64,000 nt of DNA from Lactiplantibacillus songbeiensis (GTDB lineage Bacteria; Bacillota; Bacilli; Lactobacillales; Lactobacillaceae): assembly GCF_005405125.1 (NCBI RefSeq), contig NZ_BJDL01000022.1, positions 1 to 64,000 of the forward strand. Direction: 5' to 3'. Below the pieces are notes generated by a model. The model did not search any database. It was not told the DNA's origin and saw only the letters and a program-made list of their open reading frames with translations. Positions 16,835 through 25,622 of this stretch are shown here, in pieces (the stretch's first letter is position 1; every line of letters begins with the position of its first letter). The translations under genes were made by a program, and so were the position numbers.

Positions 16835-16915
16835 GATTAACGGCCAGCATTGGGCTTAGCTACGACTACTATCGCGGTAGCAACTCATTTATTGGTCAAA
16901 CCAGTTAGGATCACT
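16835..16915 (+). repeat. possible decayed fragment of the structured repeat
   Basis: TTAACGGCCAGCATTGGGCTTAG resembles the first arm of type B with a deletion, but the rest has diverged and no stems can be drawn. The wider gap 16621-17241 otherwise holds the matrixin promoter, a terminator hairpin and one more repeat remnant. Confidence 0.3.
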
Positions 16916-16996
16916 TAATCTTCTAAACTGCTCTATGTAGATTATATGATACCTGCTTTTAGAAACGCCACTATTTGCGTTCGTAAAATTTGCAAT

Positions 16997-17041
16997 CACA
17001 AAAACGGTGCGCACCCGGTTAGGGGTGGCACCGTTTTTGTG
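16997..17041. terminator. strong bidirectional terminator hairpin
   Basis: CACAAAAACGGTGC pairs with GCACCGTTTTTGTG around a 16-base loop. It probably ends the PadR-DUF4097 transcript before the matrixin gene. Confidence 0.75.
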
Positions 17042-17144
17042 AGTTCTGAAAGATACTTTGCACATCGTTAGTGGTTAATCAATCGATTGACAGTCTCTGC
17101 TAACCGATTTATTTGTGACGAAGAAAAACCGAGGCACGTCATAA

Positions 17145-17240
17145 TTAACACTGGGCGGATCATAATTGGCTCACAACCGTGGCCGCCACATTCCAACCGA
17201 TTATGGCCCAGCCAGAGTATCCAACTAGTACCAGATACGT
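17145..17240 (+). repeat. truncated type B repeat
   Basis: Keeps the first outer arm (GGCGGATCATAATTGGCTCA) and jumps straight to CCGTGGCCGCCACATTCCAA and the closing arm CCGATTATGGCCCAGCC, so stems 3 and 4 are deleted. It ends in CAACTAGTACC, the end seen in composite units. The outer stem ATAATTGG/CCGATTAT is still paired with one T-G on the plus strand. Confidence 0.65.
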
Positions 17241-17241
17241 C

Positions 17242-18564
17242 CTAATACAATTTAATCGACCCACTATGTGCCCGACCATTAATCAAATATTGCGCAGTTG
17301 GTCCGACGTAACCCGCTTGATACCCATCCGCAACGTGTTCCTTAACGGCTTGGGCTGGTGAGGTGACCCGGCCACTATGCGATTCTAATTGATAACGGTA
17401 ACTGGCATCAACTGGCATTGCTAACTTAATCGACCCACTATGCGCATTCAAGTTAACGTCACCGGTCAATTGCTTAAGGGCCAGTTTAATAGATCCAGAA
17501 CGAGCAGTCCAGCTCCCACTGCCAGTCACATCAACACCTTGAATACTGCCGCTGGTGGCATTAACTGTAAATTGCCCAGCTTGAACGGTGGCTAACTTGA
17601 TTCGGCCACTTTTAACCAACATGCCGAACTGATCGGTAACGGTCACTTGGTTAAGCTTTAAGCTCCCAGAAATAATATCTGCACTCATGGCGGTCGCCGC
17701 AACATTGTCCACTCGACAGCTACCACTTGTAATCCGTAAGTTGACGACCTGCAGTTGTTTAAGTCCTGCTAACAGTACCGATCCCGACTTGCTAGCAAGC
17801 TTCAAATCACCTGTATAGCTGGCTGGGACATGAATCTGAACGTGTACCCGCAACGGGATTAAGAACGGCACTTTTCCTTGTTCAATGCTTAAAGCACTAC
17901 CCTGTTGGCTCGTGTGCGCATAATAGGCCGTATTATTCGGTTTCATATATTCGCGCACAATAATCTCATCTTCACCACCAACCGTTGGCAACACTTTGAC
18001 CGTCGCAGAACGATAGGCAATTGATAAGTCATTAATCTCTGCGGCGGCAAACCGTTGTTCATTGACTAATCGCAAATTATCTTGATATTCACCAGCCAAA
18101 TTCAACGGCTGGACAGGGTCACCAAAGTCTGGCTGCATGACTGGTTCACCGTCGTAGTTAATCCCGGATTCATCCATCACCAATTTGCCAATTTTCAACC
18201 CATGTTCATCTGCTTTGATAGCCCCATGATTGATCGAGACCCCGTCATGATTAATCTTCAACGTGTTTCCATCATCAATGGAAACACCCGCATCGTCGAC
18301 CACGATATGATGTCCATGTAAGTCCTGTGCCGTCCCGTTTTCAGCGTTCACTTGCTGGATTAATTCATTAATATCACCAAAGTCGCTAAAGGCTTCAGCA
18401 ACGGCAGCTTCTGGTTCTTGACCCGCTTTGACTTTATCGTTCGCAGCTTCGTTTAAATCGGTGGCCAGTTCCGTTTTTAATTCGGTTAACGCTGGCGTCA
18501 TCGGCTGTGTCTTAAAATAAGTGTTTAGCCGCATCGACACTAACTGTTCAATTTTTTCACTCAT
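17242..18564 (-). CDS. HAAS-like/DUF4097 beta-repeat protein
   Basis: 440-residue protein. N-terminal 75 residues form a helical HAAS-like domain (MSEKIEQLVSMRLNTYFK to DINELIQQV), typical of partners of PadR regulators. The C-terminal half is a DUF4097 right-handed beta repeat with recurring SGSIKL/SGSVLL units and the family ending AHSGSIKLY. No membrane helix is seen. The ATG at 18564 overlaps the padR stop by 8 bp (ATGAGTGA); an earlier in-frame TTG lacks spacing to AGGAAGG. Such PadR-DUF4097 pairs respond to envelope stress in other Firmicutes, though the molecular role of the repeat is unknown. Confidence 0.85.
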   Translation of the reverse strand: MSEKIEQLVSMRLNTYFKTQPMTPALTELKTELATDLNEAANDKVKAGQEPEAAVAEAFSDFGDINELIQQVNAENGTAQDLHGHHIVVDDAGVSIDDGNTLKINHDGVSINHGAIKADEHGLKIGKLVMDESGINYDGEPVMQPDFGDPVQPLNLAGEYQDNLRLVNEQRFAAAEINDLSIAYRSATVKVLPTVGGEDEIIVREYMKPNNTAYYAHTSQQGSALSIEQGKVPFLIPLRVHVQIHVPASYTGDLKLASKSGSVLLAGLKQLQVVNLRITSGSCRVDNVAATAMSADIISGSLKLNQVTVTDQFGMLVKSGRIKLATVQAGQFTVNATSGSIQGVDVTGSGSWTARSGSIKLALKQLTGDVNLNAHSGSIKLAMPVDASYRYQLESHSGRVTSPAQAVKEHVADGYQAGYVGPTAQYLINGRAHSGSIKLY

Positions 18565-18910
18565 GTTCGTCAATCCTTCCTAAGATCAAATCGTCAATGA
18601 CTTGTTTGGCAAACTGCCATTCGTCAATGTTGTGTTGTAAGGTGGCCTGACCTTGCGCGGAAATCTGATAGTATTTGCGCCGGCCCCCCTGAGTCTCATT
18701 ACCCCAATAACTTGTAATATCGCCATTCTTTTCTAACCGCCGAAAGACCGTATAGAGCGTGGCTTCGTTAATATCATAGGCCGCATGGCTCAACGTTTTA
18801 ATCGTCTTTGCAATCGCATAGCCGTAGCTATCGCCTTGATTTAAAATATTCAAGACAATCGTCGTCGTATGGCCCCGAATCGTTTCTTTAGAAATTTCCG
18901 GTTTCATCAT
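18557..18910 (-). CDS. PadR-family transcriptional regulator
   Basis: 117-residue winged-helix regulator of PadR type: TTTIVLNILNQGDSYGYAIA, then INEATLYTVFRRLEKNGDI and QGGRRKYYQISAQGQATL. The C-terminal helix for dimerisation is short (subfamily 2). It heads an operon with the DUF4097 gene. Its promoter carries two inverted copies of an ACTGTGTG motif, so self-repression is likely. Confidence 0.92.
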   Translation of the reverse strand: MMKPEISKETIRGHTTTIVLNILNQGDSYGYAIAKTIKTLSHAAYDINEATLYTVFRRLEKNGDITSYWGNETQGGRRKYYQISAQGQATLQHNIDEWQFAKQVIDDLILGRIDEHE

Positions 18911-18930
18911 GGACTTCCTTTCAAAATAGT

Positions 18931-18999
18931 ATTATGTGTCACACAGTAATTATCGATGACAATAATGTACCACCAATTACTGTGTGTGTCAAAGTAATT
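18931..18999 (-). promoter_or_regulatory. padR promoter with inverted operator sites
   Basis: Minus strand: TTGACA (18987-18992), 17 bases, TACATT (18964-18969). TGACACACACAGTAATT covers the -35 and an inverted copy, AATTACTGTGTGACACA, lies just after the -10. This is a plausible pair of PadR half-sites. Confidence 0.7.
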
Positions 19000-19005
19000 G
19001 GTGAC

Positions 19006-19046
19006 GAAAAAAGACTAACTTCGTTTTTGGAAGTTAGTCTTTTTTT
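19006..19046. terminator. bidirectional terminator upstream of padR
   Basis: AAAAGACTAACTTC and GAAGTTAGTCTTTT with a seven-base loop and T run. It shields padR from the tetR transcript. Confidence 0.8.
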
Positions 19047-19130
19047 GATTAGTTGCTTTTAAGCGCGATGTTTCAAGGCAAATTTACTGTGACCTGAAGT
19101 TTTGAGTCGTGTTTTTGTTTTGCTGAAACG

Positions 19131-19239
19131 TGTTCGGTCCAACTGCCACTTCCGCTTGCTACGCCAGTCAATCATCCCGGAAAGTTCACCGGCAGCATTG
19201 CCTAGCTAGGCAATGCTCAGTGGCAACCCGTTGGCCCTC
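19131..19239 (-). repeat. type C structured repeat directly after the tetR stop
   Basis: On the minus strand it begins GAGGGCCAACGGGTTGCCACT next to the tetR stop and ends GGACCGAACACGTTTCAGC. TGCCACT pairs with AGTGGCA where the copy at 28289-28410 has TGCGCC with GGGCGCA. The apical part differs: here GCATTGCCTAG is followed by a perfect complement. A shared 3' untranslated structure. Confidence 0.65.
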
Positions 19240-19803
19240 TCACTCTTTAGGCATATGCGTCTGATCAATCGCCAACTGCATCGTCTGTGTAAACCGCTTG
19301 TCCAAGGCTTCTTGTGACATCGTAAAGAAGCCCCCGATTTCTTGAATAATGAACCCAAATAAAGCTGACCGGTACAAGGTATTTTCAACCCGAGCACTGT
19401 CATCTAATTGTAATGGTCGAAACATGTCTTGGTACATCTTGACCAAGGCTTTCCGGGTCCGTGGAATTTTTAATGAATCGTTCATGTCTAACATGACTGG
19501 CGTTAAGCCCTTATGCCGTTCACAAGCGACCCGGAATTCTTGGGCGAATACCATTAAGGCGGCATCGCCTTCGACCCCGTCCATCTTTTCATTTAATTGG
19601 TCGGTCACGCCTTGAATAAATTGAATACCGACTTGGTCGAGTAAATCACTCAAACTATCAACATAGTTATAAATCGACTGTGGTCGTACATCTAAGACGA
19701 GCGCCAAGTCACGGATTGTTAAACCATTAATACCCTTGGTTTCAATTAGTTGGTTAGCGGTTGCTAACACTTTCGCCTGGGTTAACGTTCTTCTTTTAAC
19801 CAT
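19240..19803 (-). CDS. TetR-family transcriptional regulator
   Basis: 187-residue regulator with an N-terminal TetR HTH (TLTQAKVLATANQLIETKG, then LTIRDLALVLDVRPQSIYNYV) and a helical ligand domain. The C-terminal domain belongs to the WHG-like type (FGFIIQEIGGFFTMSQEALD). Divergent from an MFS drug carrier, whose repressor it probably is. The 165-bp gap has AT-rich promoter sequences for both. Confidence 0.9.
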   Translation of the reverse strand: MVKRRTLTQAKVLATANQLIETKGINGLTIRDLALVLDVRPQSIYNYVDSLSDLLDQVGIQFIQGVTDQLNEKMDGVEGDAALMVFAQEFRVACERHKGLTPVMLDMNDSLKIPRTRKALVKMYQDMFRPLQLDDSARVENTLYRSALFGFIIQEIGGFFTMSQEALDKRFTQTMQLAIDQTHMPKE

Positions 19804-19968
19804 TGTTTTTCCCCCACCCTCAAAGTTGATTCGTTAGTTATTATACCGCATTTTTATAATTTTTATTGTGTTCATGCAGTCAAACTATTTAAATTTTTAG
19901 TTAAAAGGCTTATAATAACGCTAAACTGATTTAATAAGTTTATTATGAAAGATAAATGAGGCGAAAAA

Positions 19969-21414
19969 ATGGTTGATACAACTGGTCATCGTTACAGTCA
20001 ATTGTGGCTGACGCTGACCTTGATTTTAGGGACTTTCTGTACCGCACTGACCACGAATATGCTGGTTACCGCGTACCCGACACTAATGACAAAATTTTCA
20101 ATTTCCAGTGCTACCGTCCAGTGGTTGACGACTGGCTCCTTGTTAGTGATGGGAATTATGATTCCCGTCAGCGCTTGGCTGCTCAATAATTTTAGTTTAC
20201 GTGTCATTTACGTGGCCGCCCTCAGCTGTTTTCTCGGCGGTCTGATTATTAGTTATACCGCGACTAACTTTCAGCTGATTCTACTAGGTCGATTAGTCCA
20301 AGCCTTGGGAATTGGGATTACTTTTCCAACGATTCAGACCGTGCTACTCGTCATTTATCCCCCGGAAAAGCGGGGCACGATGATGGGACTTGGCGGGATC
20401 GTGATTGGCTTAGCCCCCGCCCTTGGTCCGACCGTTTCTGGCTGGATCTTGGATAATGCCAGTTGGCGGGACCTCTTCGGGATGATGATTCCACCAGTAA
20501 TCGTTGTCTTGTTACTAGCCATCTTCACCGTTAAACCAGTGATTCCACTGAAGAAATCACCACTAGATGCGGGCGCAATTGCCTTATCAACGCTGGGCTT
20601 TGGCAGTCTGCTCTATGGCTTTTCATCAGTCGGTAATTCTGGTTGGGGCGCCCCGATTGTTTGGGGCAGCATTATTGTCGGCATCCTGTTAATTACCGGG
20701 TTCGTTTGGCGTGAATGGCCGCAAGCCCAACCGTTGCTCAACATTCGACTATTAAAAGTGCCATCATTTACGATTGCGTCCCTCATTACAGCGCTAGCTA
20801 ATACAGCTATGATTGGGATTCAAGTCGTCCTGCCGATGTACTTGCAAAACGTACGCGGATTAACGCCTTTACAATCAGGTTTAATGATTCTCCCCGGAGC
20901 CCTCTTATATGGGGTCATCAGTCTGGTTAGTGGGCGCGCTTATGATCATATTGGCGGTCGCCGGTTAGCCTTAATGGGCATGTTCTTATTAACATTGGGC
21001 ACATTACCCTTTGCCTTTTTAACGCAACAGACGCCTTATCCCTACATTTTATTCGAATACATCGTCTTAATGAGCGGGGTGGCGTTAGTCGCCATGCCAT
21101 TAACGGCAGCAAGTTCCGTTGATTTAACTGGGATTCAGCTCAGTCATGGCACCGCCATTAATAGTACCATGCGTCAAGTCATGACCTCGATGGGGACCGC
21201 AATCTTAGGCAGTGTCTTGACCAATGTCACGAATCAAGCGAAACCTGCCGCAGCCTTACTTACCCACGCCCCACTAGCCTACCGGGACCAACTATATACC
21301 GCCGCTATGCAAGGCTTTCACGCCGCTTTTTTAGTCGCAACGGTTATGGGAATTCTGGGTTTAATCCTAGCCGGGCTTGTTAAAAAGCCGCAGAAAGCTC
21401 AGGTGATCAAATGA
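19969..21414 (+). CDS. MFS drug exporter, DHA2 (EmrB/QacA, 14-TM) family
   Basis: 481-residue carrier with 14 predicted membrane helices. Motif A is diverged (the LLNNFSLRVIYVAALSCFLG region replaces the usual GxLaDrxGrkx); the motif C stretch GLAPALGPTVSGWILD is clear. Proton-driven export of lipophilic compounds at the cytoplasmic membrane by family. The partner DUF4811 gene overlaps by four bases (ATGA), and the divergent TetR gene is the likely regulator. Substrate not predictable. Confidence 0.92.
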   Translation: MVDTTGHRYSQLWLTLTLILGTFCTALTTNMLVTAYPTLMTKFSISSATVQWLTTGSLLVMGIMIPVSAWLLNNFSLRVIYVAALSCFLGGLIISYTATNFQLILLGRLVQALGIGITFPTIQTVLLVIYPPEKRGTMMGLGGIVIGLAPALGPTVSGWILDNASWRDLFGMMIPPVIVVLLLAIFTVKPVIPLKKSPLDAGAIALSTLGFGSLLYGFSSVGNSGWGAPIVWGSIIVGILLITGFVWREWPQAQPLLNIRLLKVPSFTIASLITALANTAMIGIQVVLPMYLQNVRGLTPLQSGLMILPGALLYGVISLVSGRAYDHIGGRRLALMGMFLLTLGTLPFAFLTQQTPYPYILFEYIVLMSGVALVAMPLTAASSVDLTGIQLSHGTAINSTMRQVMTSMGTAILGSVLTNVTNQAKPAAALLTHAPLAYRDQLYTAAMQGFHAAFLVATVMGILGLILAGLVKKPQKAQVIK

Positions 21415-22127
21415 TTTTAATATTGCTTATGCTGGGTTTGCTCGGCTTTATCGTGGGCTTTCTAGCATTAAAACACCGGGCACAACGGTGGATTGTTGGG
21501 GGCGCTAGTCTCCTAATCTTAGTCATGGCGGCCAGCTTAATGATTGGCAACGATACGCAACATTGGGGCATGCAACCGGTCACTAAAACGACCACGACAC
21601 CTTTGCAGTCTGCGGTCAAAAATGATTATGTCTCACTACTACTGTACCAACCGATTAAACACGCGACCACTGAAAAAGTCTACGTTTATCGGCCAGTGAA
21701 TCAGACGAAACGTCAACATACGGCAGCTGACTTGACGACGCACGTCACTGTTCAAACGTCGAAAGCCAACACCGCGGTCTTAACAACCAAGACCACGCGT
21801 TGGGCGTATCGTAACGCGGCTTGGCGGTGGTTATTCAGTGCCACTGGCAACCATACAACGTTGATCAAGCGTCGCCAAATCTTTAGTCTGCCAAACCACT
21901 GGGCCACCTTAAGTGTCAGTCAGGCGCAATGGCTGGCAAAACAGGCCAAAGCCCTGAAAGCAACCGAACAGACGACGATGGCAACTAAAGTCAAGCAATT
22001 ACGGAGCGCTGATCCGAGTCTAAGTGCGACGCAGGCTAAGGCTCAGGTTGAACGACAACTCAACCAACAAACCCCCAGTGTGCTTGCTAAACTCATTAAA
22101 CAAGCCCAACAACAGTCTAAATATTAA
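21411..22127 (+). CDS. DUF4811 domain protein
   Basis: 238-residue membrane protein with two N-terminal helices (about 2-20 and 27-46) and a Thr/Lys/Gln-rich external part. It corresponds to the DUF4811 family found directly after DHA2 exporters in lactobacilli. The region VYVYRPVNQTKRQHTAADLT is its conserved core. Start overlaps the exporter's stop by ATGA, so it is translated with it and may support the exporter. No enzymatic motif. Confidence 0.8.
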   Translation: MILILLMLGLLGFIVGFLALKHRAQRWIVGGASLLILVMAASLMIGNDTQHWGMQPVTKTTTTPLQSAVKNDYVSLLLYQPIKHATTEKVYVYRPVNQTKRQHTAADLTTHVTVQTSKANTAVLTTKTTRWAYRNAAWRWLFSATGNHTTLIKRRQIFSLPNHWATLSVSQAQWLAKQAKALKATEQTTMATKVKQLRSADPSLSATQAKAQVERQLNQQTPSVLAKLIKQAQQQSKY

Positions 22128-22137
22128 TCCGAACCAA

Positions 22138-22182
22138 AGACCATTAGCTGGTCAACTTAACCACCAGCTAATGGTCTTTTTA
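22138..22182 (+). terminator. terminator of the MFS-DUF4811 operon
   Basis: AGACCATTAGCTGG with CCAGCTAATGGTCT and TTTTTAT tail. Confidence 0.85.
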
Positions 22183-22341
22183 TAACTCATCTGGTCGATA
22201 AAAATAACTATACCAATTTTAAATCAATTTCACCACAACCCTAATAAAGACACCGGATTGCCGATAACGCGATTAATAATTACAACGCTTTCACTTGACT
22301 TTGACCCCCTTGAACGGGTATTTTAGAAGACAAACCCGGTT

Positions 22342-22355
22342 AGAAAACGATTTCA
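22342..22355 (+). promoter_or_regulatory. candidate CcpA (cre) site before the aldehyde dehydrogenase gene
   Basis: AGAAAACGATTTCA differs by its first base from the symmetrical cre form TGAAAACGATTTCA. It lies 32 bases before the ATG, a position that would give catabolite repression. Not tested. Confidence 0.4.
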
Positions 22356-22386
22356 TAAAGACAAATCAGACAAAGGAGCAATTAAC

Positions 22387-23760
22387 ATGGCATACCAAAC
22401 AATCAATCCATATACCAATGAGCTTTTAAAAACGTATTCAAACACCACTGACGCCGAACTCGAACAGGCTTTAGCCAGTGGTCACCAACTATACCAACAG
22501 TGGCGTACGGCCACGCCAAGCACCCGTGCGGCCACCTTACACCAACTGGCTACTTTGATGCGGACTGAGAAGCATCAACTGGCCACAGTTCTAACAACCG
22601 AAATGGGTAAGTTGATTGGTGAAGCAGAAGCAGAAGTCGACCTTTGTGCCGATATTGCCGACTACTTCGCAGCGCATGGCGCGGACCTGTTAGCCCCCAC
22701 CCCACTAACAACTGATGCCGGTAAGGCTTATTTTGCCAAGCAAGCTGTCGGCATTTTAGTGATGGTCGAACCGTGGAACTTCCCTTACTATCAGATTATG
22801 CGAGTCTTTGCACCCAACTATATGGTCGGTAATCCGATGATTTTGAAGCATGCCTCCAACACCCCTGGTTCGGCGGCCGCCTTTACCGATGTCGTCACCC
22901 GGGCTGGTGCCCCTGCTGGTAGTCTGACCAATCTCTTTATCAGCTATGACCAAGTCAGTGCCGCGATTGCTGACAAGCGGGTGGCAGGCGTGGCCTTAAC
23001 TGGTTCGGAACGTGGCGGCGCCGCCGTTGCCCAAGAAGCCGGCGCTAACTTGAAGAAGTCAACGATGGAACTCGGTGGCAACGATGCTTTTATTATTCTA
23101 GATGATGCCGATTGGGACTTAGTTAAAGAAATTGCGCCGCAAGCCCGCCTATTCAATAATGGCCAAGTTTGTTCAGCCTCGAAACGTTTCATCGTGATGG
23201 CTGATAAATATGATGACTTTTTGGCTTATCTAAAGGCTGAATTTGCCAAAGTCAAACCTGGCGATCCGCTTGATCCGGCAACCACTTTGGCACCGATGAA
23301 CTCAGCACGCGCCAAACAAAAGTTGCAAAAACAAGTCGATGCGGCGATTGCTGCAGGCGCACACGTTTACGCTGGCAATCAGCCAATCGACTTTCCCGGC
23401 CAATTCTTTGAACCGACCATTTTAACCGATATTACAAAAGACAATCCGGCTTTCGATGAAGAAATGTTTGGCCCCGTTGCTGCAGTCTACAAGGTTAATT
23501 CCGAAGCCGAAGCCATTGCTTTAGCCAATGATTCTAGCTATGGTCTCGGCAGTACGGTCTTCTCACAAGATGCGAAGCGCGCTGACCGGGTTGCCCAGCA
23601 ACTAGAAGCTGGGATGACGACAATTAACCGCGCTTGGATTACGGCACCGGAATTACCATTCGGTGGCGTTAAACATTCTGGCTACGGTCGCGAATTATGC
23701 GAATTAGGGCTGAATGCCTTTGTCAATGAACATTTGATTTTGAATGCTAGTGAAAAGTAA
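22387..23760 (+). CDS. NAD(P)-dependent succinate-semialdehyde dehydrogenase-like
   Basis: 457-residue aldehyde dehydrogenase of the short GabD/SSADH type of lactic acid bacteria. NAD-binding VEPWNFPYYQIMR; the VALTGSERGG loop; catalytic Glu in TMELGGNDAFIIL; catalytic Cys in NNGQVCSASKR; C-terminal PFGGVKHSGYGREL. Oxidises succinate semialdehyde or another short aldehyde; the exact substrate is not fixed by sequence. AAAGGAG seven bases before the ATG. Single gene with its own terminator and a possible cre site. Confidence 0.87.
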   Translation: MAYQTINPYTNELLKTYSNTTDAELEQALASGHQLYQQWRTATPSTRAATLHQLATLMRTEKHQLATVLTTEMGKLIGEAEAEVDLCADIADYFAAHGADLLAPTPLTTDAGKAYFAKQAVGILVMVEPWNFPYYQIMRVFAPNYMVGNPMILKHASNTPGSAAAFTDVVTRAGAPAGSLTNLFISYDQVSAAIADKRVAGVALTGSERGGAAVAQEAGANLKKSTMELGGNDAFIILDDADWDLVKEIAPQARLFNNGQVCSASKRFIVMADKYDDFLAYLKAEFAKVKPGDPLDPATTLAPMNSARAKQKLQKQVDAAIAAGAHVYAGNQPIDFPGQFFEPTILTDITKDNPAFDEEMFGPVAAVYKVNSEAEAIALANDSSYGLGSTVFSQDAKRADRVAQQLEAGMTTINRAWITAPELPFGGVKHSGYGRELCELGLNAFVNEHLILNASEK

Positions 23761-23768
23761 AGGCACCA

Positions 23769-23812
23769 AAAAAATGGTCGTGCGACTGAAAATCCGTCGC
23801 ACGACCATTTTT
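23769..23812. terminator. bidirectional terminator
   Basis: AAAATGGTCGTGCGAC with GTCGCACGACCATTTT between converging genes. Confidence 0.9.
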
Positions 23813-23816
23813 AATA

Positions 23817-24959
23817 TCATCCTAACTGATTTGCTGAGCGACTAGCCCTTAACGCCACACCAATATAACCCAATGCGACCAGCGCCAATACCCAAAACAT
23901 GCCTTGATAAGTCACCCCTTCGACTAGCCAGCCTAAGCTCACGGCACCTAATCCCATACCCAAATCATAGGCATTTAAAAACATGCCCGTCGCAGTATCC
24001 CGATTATCAAGCGTGGTGACTTTAAACAACCATGCTTGCAACGTTGGATAAATCGCCCCATCAGCCACGCCGTAAAAGATCCCCGCAACAATCAAGAGCC
24101 AATTACTAGTCACCATCGCAATCAGTATAACCCCAATCAACAGTAAGCCTGTGCTGATCATTAGAATTAGCCGAGGTCCCCGCTGATCAAAGGTCCGGCC
24201 AACAATCGGTCGAATGACGACGCCAGCAATCGCAGCAACGAAAAAGAAGCCCGAGATAGCTGTTAAATGCCGTAATTGAGCATAAATGGGCGTAAATGTC
24301 ATCACCCCGCTCATTAGAATCCCTAAAATAAAAACGAGACCACATTGGGGTAAAAACTGCCGATCAAAAATCGGCGCTTTAACAGTAGCCTGTACACGCC
24401 GAGGCTTAGTCGTCGTCCCTAAAATAGCGACCAAGGCTGCGGCTAAAATCCCAATACAAGTTAAAAAAAAGGCTTGAAAGGAATAATGTTGAACGACGGC
24501 TAATGCTAGTAATGGCGCTAACGACGCGGTCACCATCGTGCCAATTCCAAAGTAACCCATCCCCTCACCAATCTTTTGGTGCGGTAATTCATCCGCAGCC
24601 GAAGTGGCAAAATAAGTGGTGGTCAGGCCATGACCTAACCCGTTGAATAATCGCAATAAGACCAACAATCCAAAACTACCAAGTAACGGATAACCGACCG
24701 CAGCTAATAAATACAAGAGGATACCCACCATCAATAAAACTTTTTTAGAAAATTGATTCGAAAACCACGGTACAAATAATCGCGTGACTAGTGCTGCGAA
24801 CATAATCGCACCGACAAAAATACCAATCTGGCCAGGTGTTAATCCCAACTTTTTCCCATACAACGGCAAAACTGGGACCTGCATGTTGTAAACCATAAAT
24901 AAGAGTGCATTCCCAATTAAGATTAAAATAAAATTCCGATTCCAATACGATGTTTCCAT
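23817..24959 (-). CDS. MFS transporter, 12-TM
   Basis: 380-residue carrier with 12 predicted helices. The ATG at 24959 is preferred, nine bases after GGGGAGG; an upstream TTG start would include that site. Helix 1 NFILILIGNALLFMVYNMQV; the loop 2-3 motif reads FSNQFSKKVLLMVG; helix 4 LRLFNGLGHGLTTTYFATS; a second-half motif GRTFDQRGPRLIL. The overall look is that of small sugar or drug carriers; substrate unknown. It is preceded by a leader ending in an intrinsic terminator-like hairpin, so expression is probably controlled by attenuation. Confidence 0.88.
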   Translation of the reverse strand: METSYWNRNFILILIGNALLFMVYNMQVPVLPLYGKKLGLTPGQIGIFVGAIMFAALVTRLFVPWFSNQFSKKVLLMVGILLYLLAAVGYPLLGSFGLLVLLRLFNGLGHGLTTTYFATSAADELPHQKIGEGMGYFGIGTMVTASLAPLLALAVVQHYSFQAFFLTCIGILAAALVAILGTTTKPRRVQATVKAPIFDRQFLPQCGLVFILGILMSGVMTFTPIYAQLRHLTAISGFFFVAAIAGVVIRPIVGRTFDQRGPRLILMISTGLLLIGVILIAMVTSNWLLIVAGIFYGVADGAIYPTLQAWLFKVTTLDNRDTATGMFLNAYDLGMGLGAVSLGWLVEGVTYQGMFWVLALVALGYIGVALRASRSANQLG

Positions 24960-24981
24960 AGCTATTTCCTCCCCAAAAGAC

Positions 24982-25090
24982 AAAAAAGGCGACCAGAAAA
25001 GATAGTTTAAACCATCTTATCTGGCCGCAGCCCTCCGATACTCAGACGAGTACCTTATCTAACTTATAAGTCTTCCGAATTAATTATTTT
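24982..25090 (-). promoter_or_regulatory. attenuator-like 5' leader of the MFS gene
   Basis: On the minus strand a leader of about 100 bases contains a GGTACTC/GAGTATC stem (25037-25054), then the hairpin GGCCAGATAAGAT with ATCTTTTCTGGTC, then TTTTTT, ending 11 bases before GGGGAGG. A terminator placed between promoter and ribosome site indicates conditional termination. I could not match it to a known riboswitch class. Confidence 0.6.
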
Positions 25091-25177
25091 GAATTTAAGA
25101 TAAAGTCTACCGTATTACTCATTGAAAAATCAAGGACAATTTTCATGAACGAAGGGATAAAAACAGATATAGTCCTA

Positions 25178-25578
25178 AACGTTTGGTACTAGTAAAAATT
25201 GCCGCCTGCCGGTTGGTTCCTAAAACGCTGGAACGCCATGGGCCATTTTGAAGCCAAAGCCCGGTCTTCAAAACTGACCTTGGCCTAAGTCCGAGCAAAC
25301 CACTCGCACTAAGGCCAACGACACGGCTGAGCGTTTTAGGAACCAACCTCTCGGCTAAATGACCGAATTGAAAATAATCAATCGCTAATTTTTTAATAGC
25401 CATTAATTAACGCCGGGCGGGCCAGAATTGGCTCAGTGGTGTCGTTGATCTTAGTTGTCTGATTTTGGGCAACTTAGATCAAGCCCGGCTTGCGAGACCG
25501 CACTTTGGCTCGCAAACGTGGCCACCACGTTCCAGCCGATTCTGGACCAACCAGAGTGGCACTTTTTATACTCATGAA
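25178..25578. repeat. composite structured repeat, type A then type B
   Basis: Type A (25195-25362): outer stem GGTTCCTAAAACGCT/AGCGTTTTAGGAACC. A spacer holds GAAAATAATCAATCG. Type B (25408-25560): outer stem GGCCAGAATTGGCT with AGCCGATTCTGGACC. The unit begins TTTGGTACTAG and AAATTGCCGCC and ends GAGTGGCA. A and B have the same stem order but on opposite strands, so the whole is a large imperfect inverted repeat of about 400 bp. No coding frame. It occupies the gap between the MFS and rlmD genes. Confidence 0.85.
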
Positions 25579-25580
25579 CG

Positions 25581-25616
25581 AAAAAAGCAAGCCAACTAAC
25601 TGTCGGCTTGCTTTAA
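25581..25616. terminator. terminator of rlmD
   Basis: AAAGCAAGCC and GGCTTGCTTT around an 11-base loop; A run upstream and weak T tail. Confidence 0.75.
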
Positions 25617-25622
25617 TCAGAT

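Noticed and set aside
22756-23192. Minus-strand frames inside the aldehyde dehydrogenase gene
   Set aside because: They are shadows of the conserved catalytic region and have no similarity or ribosome site.
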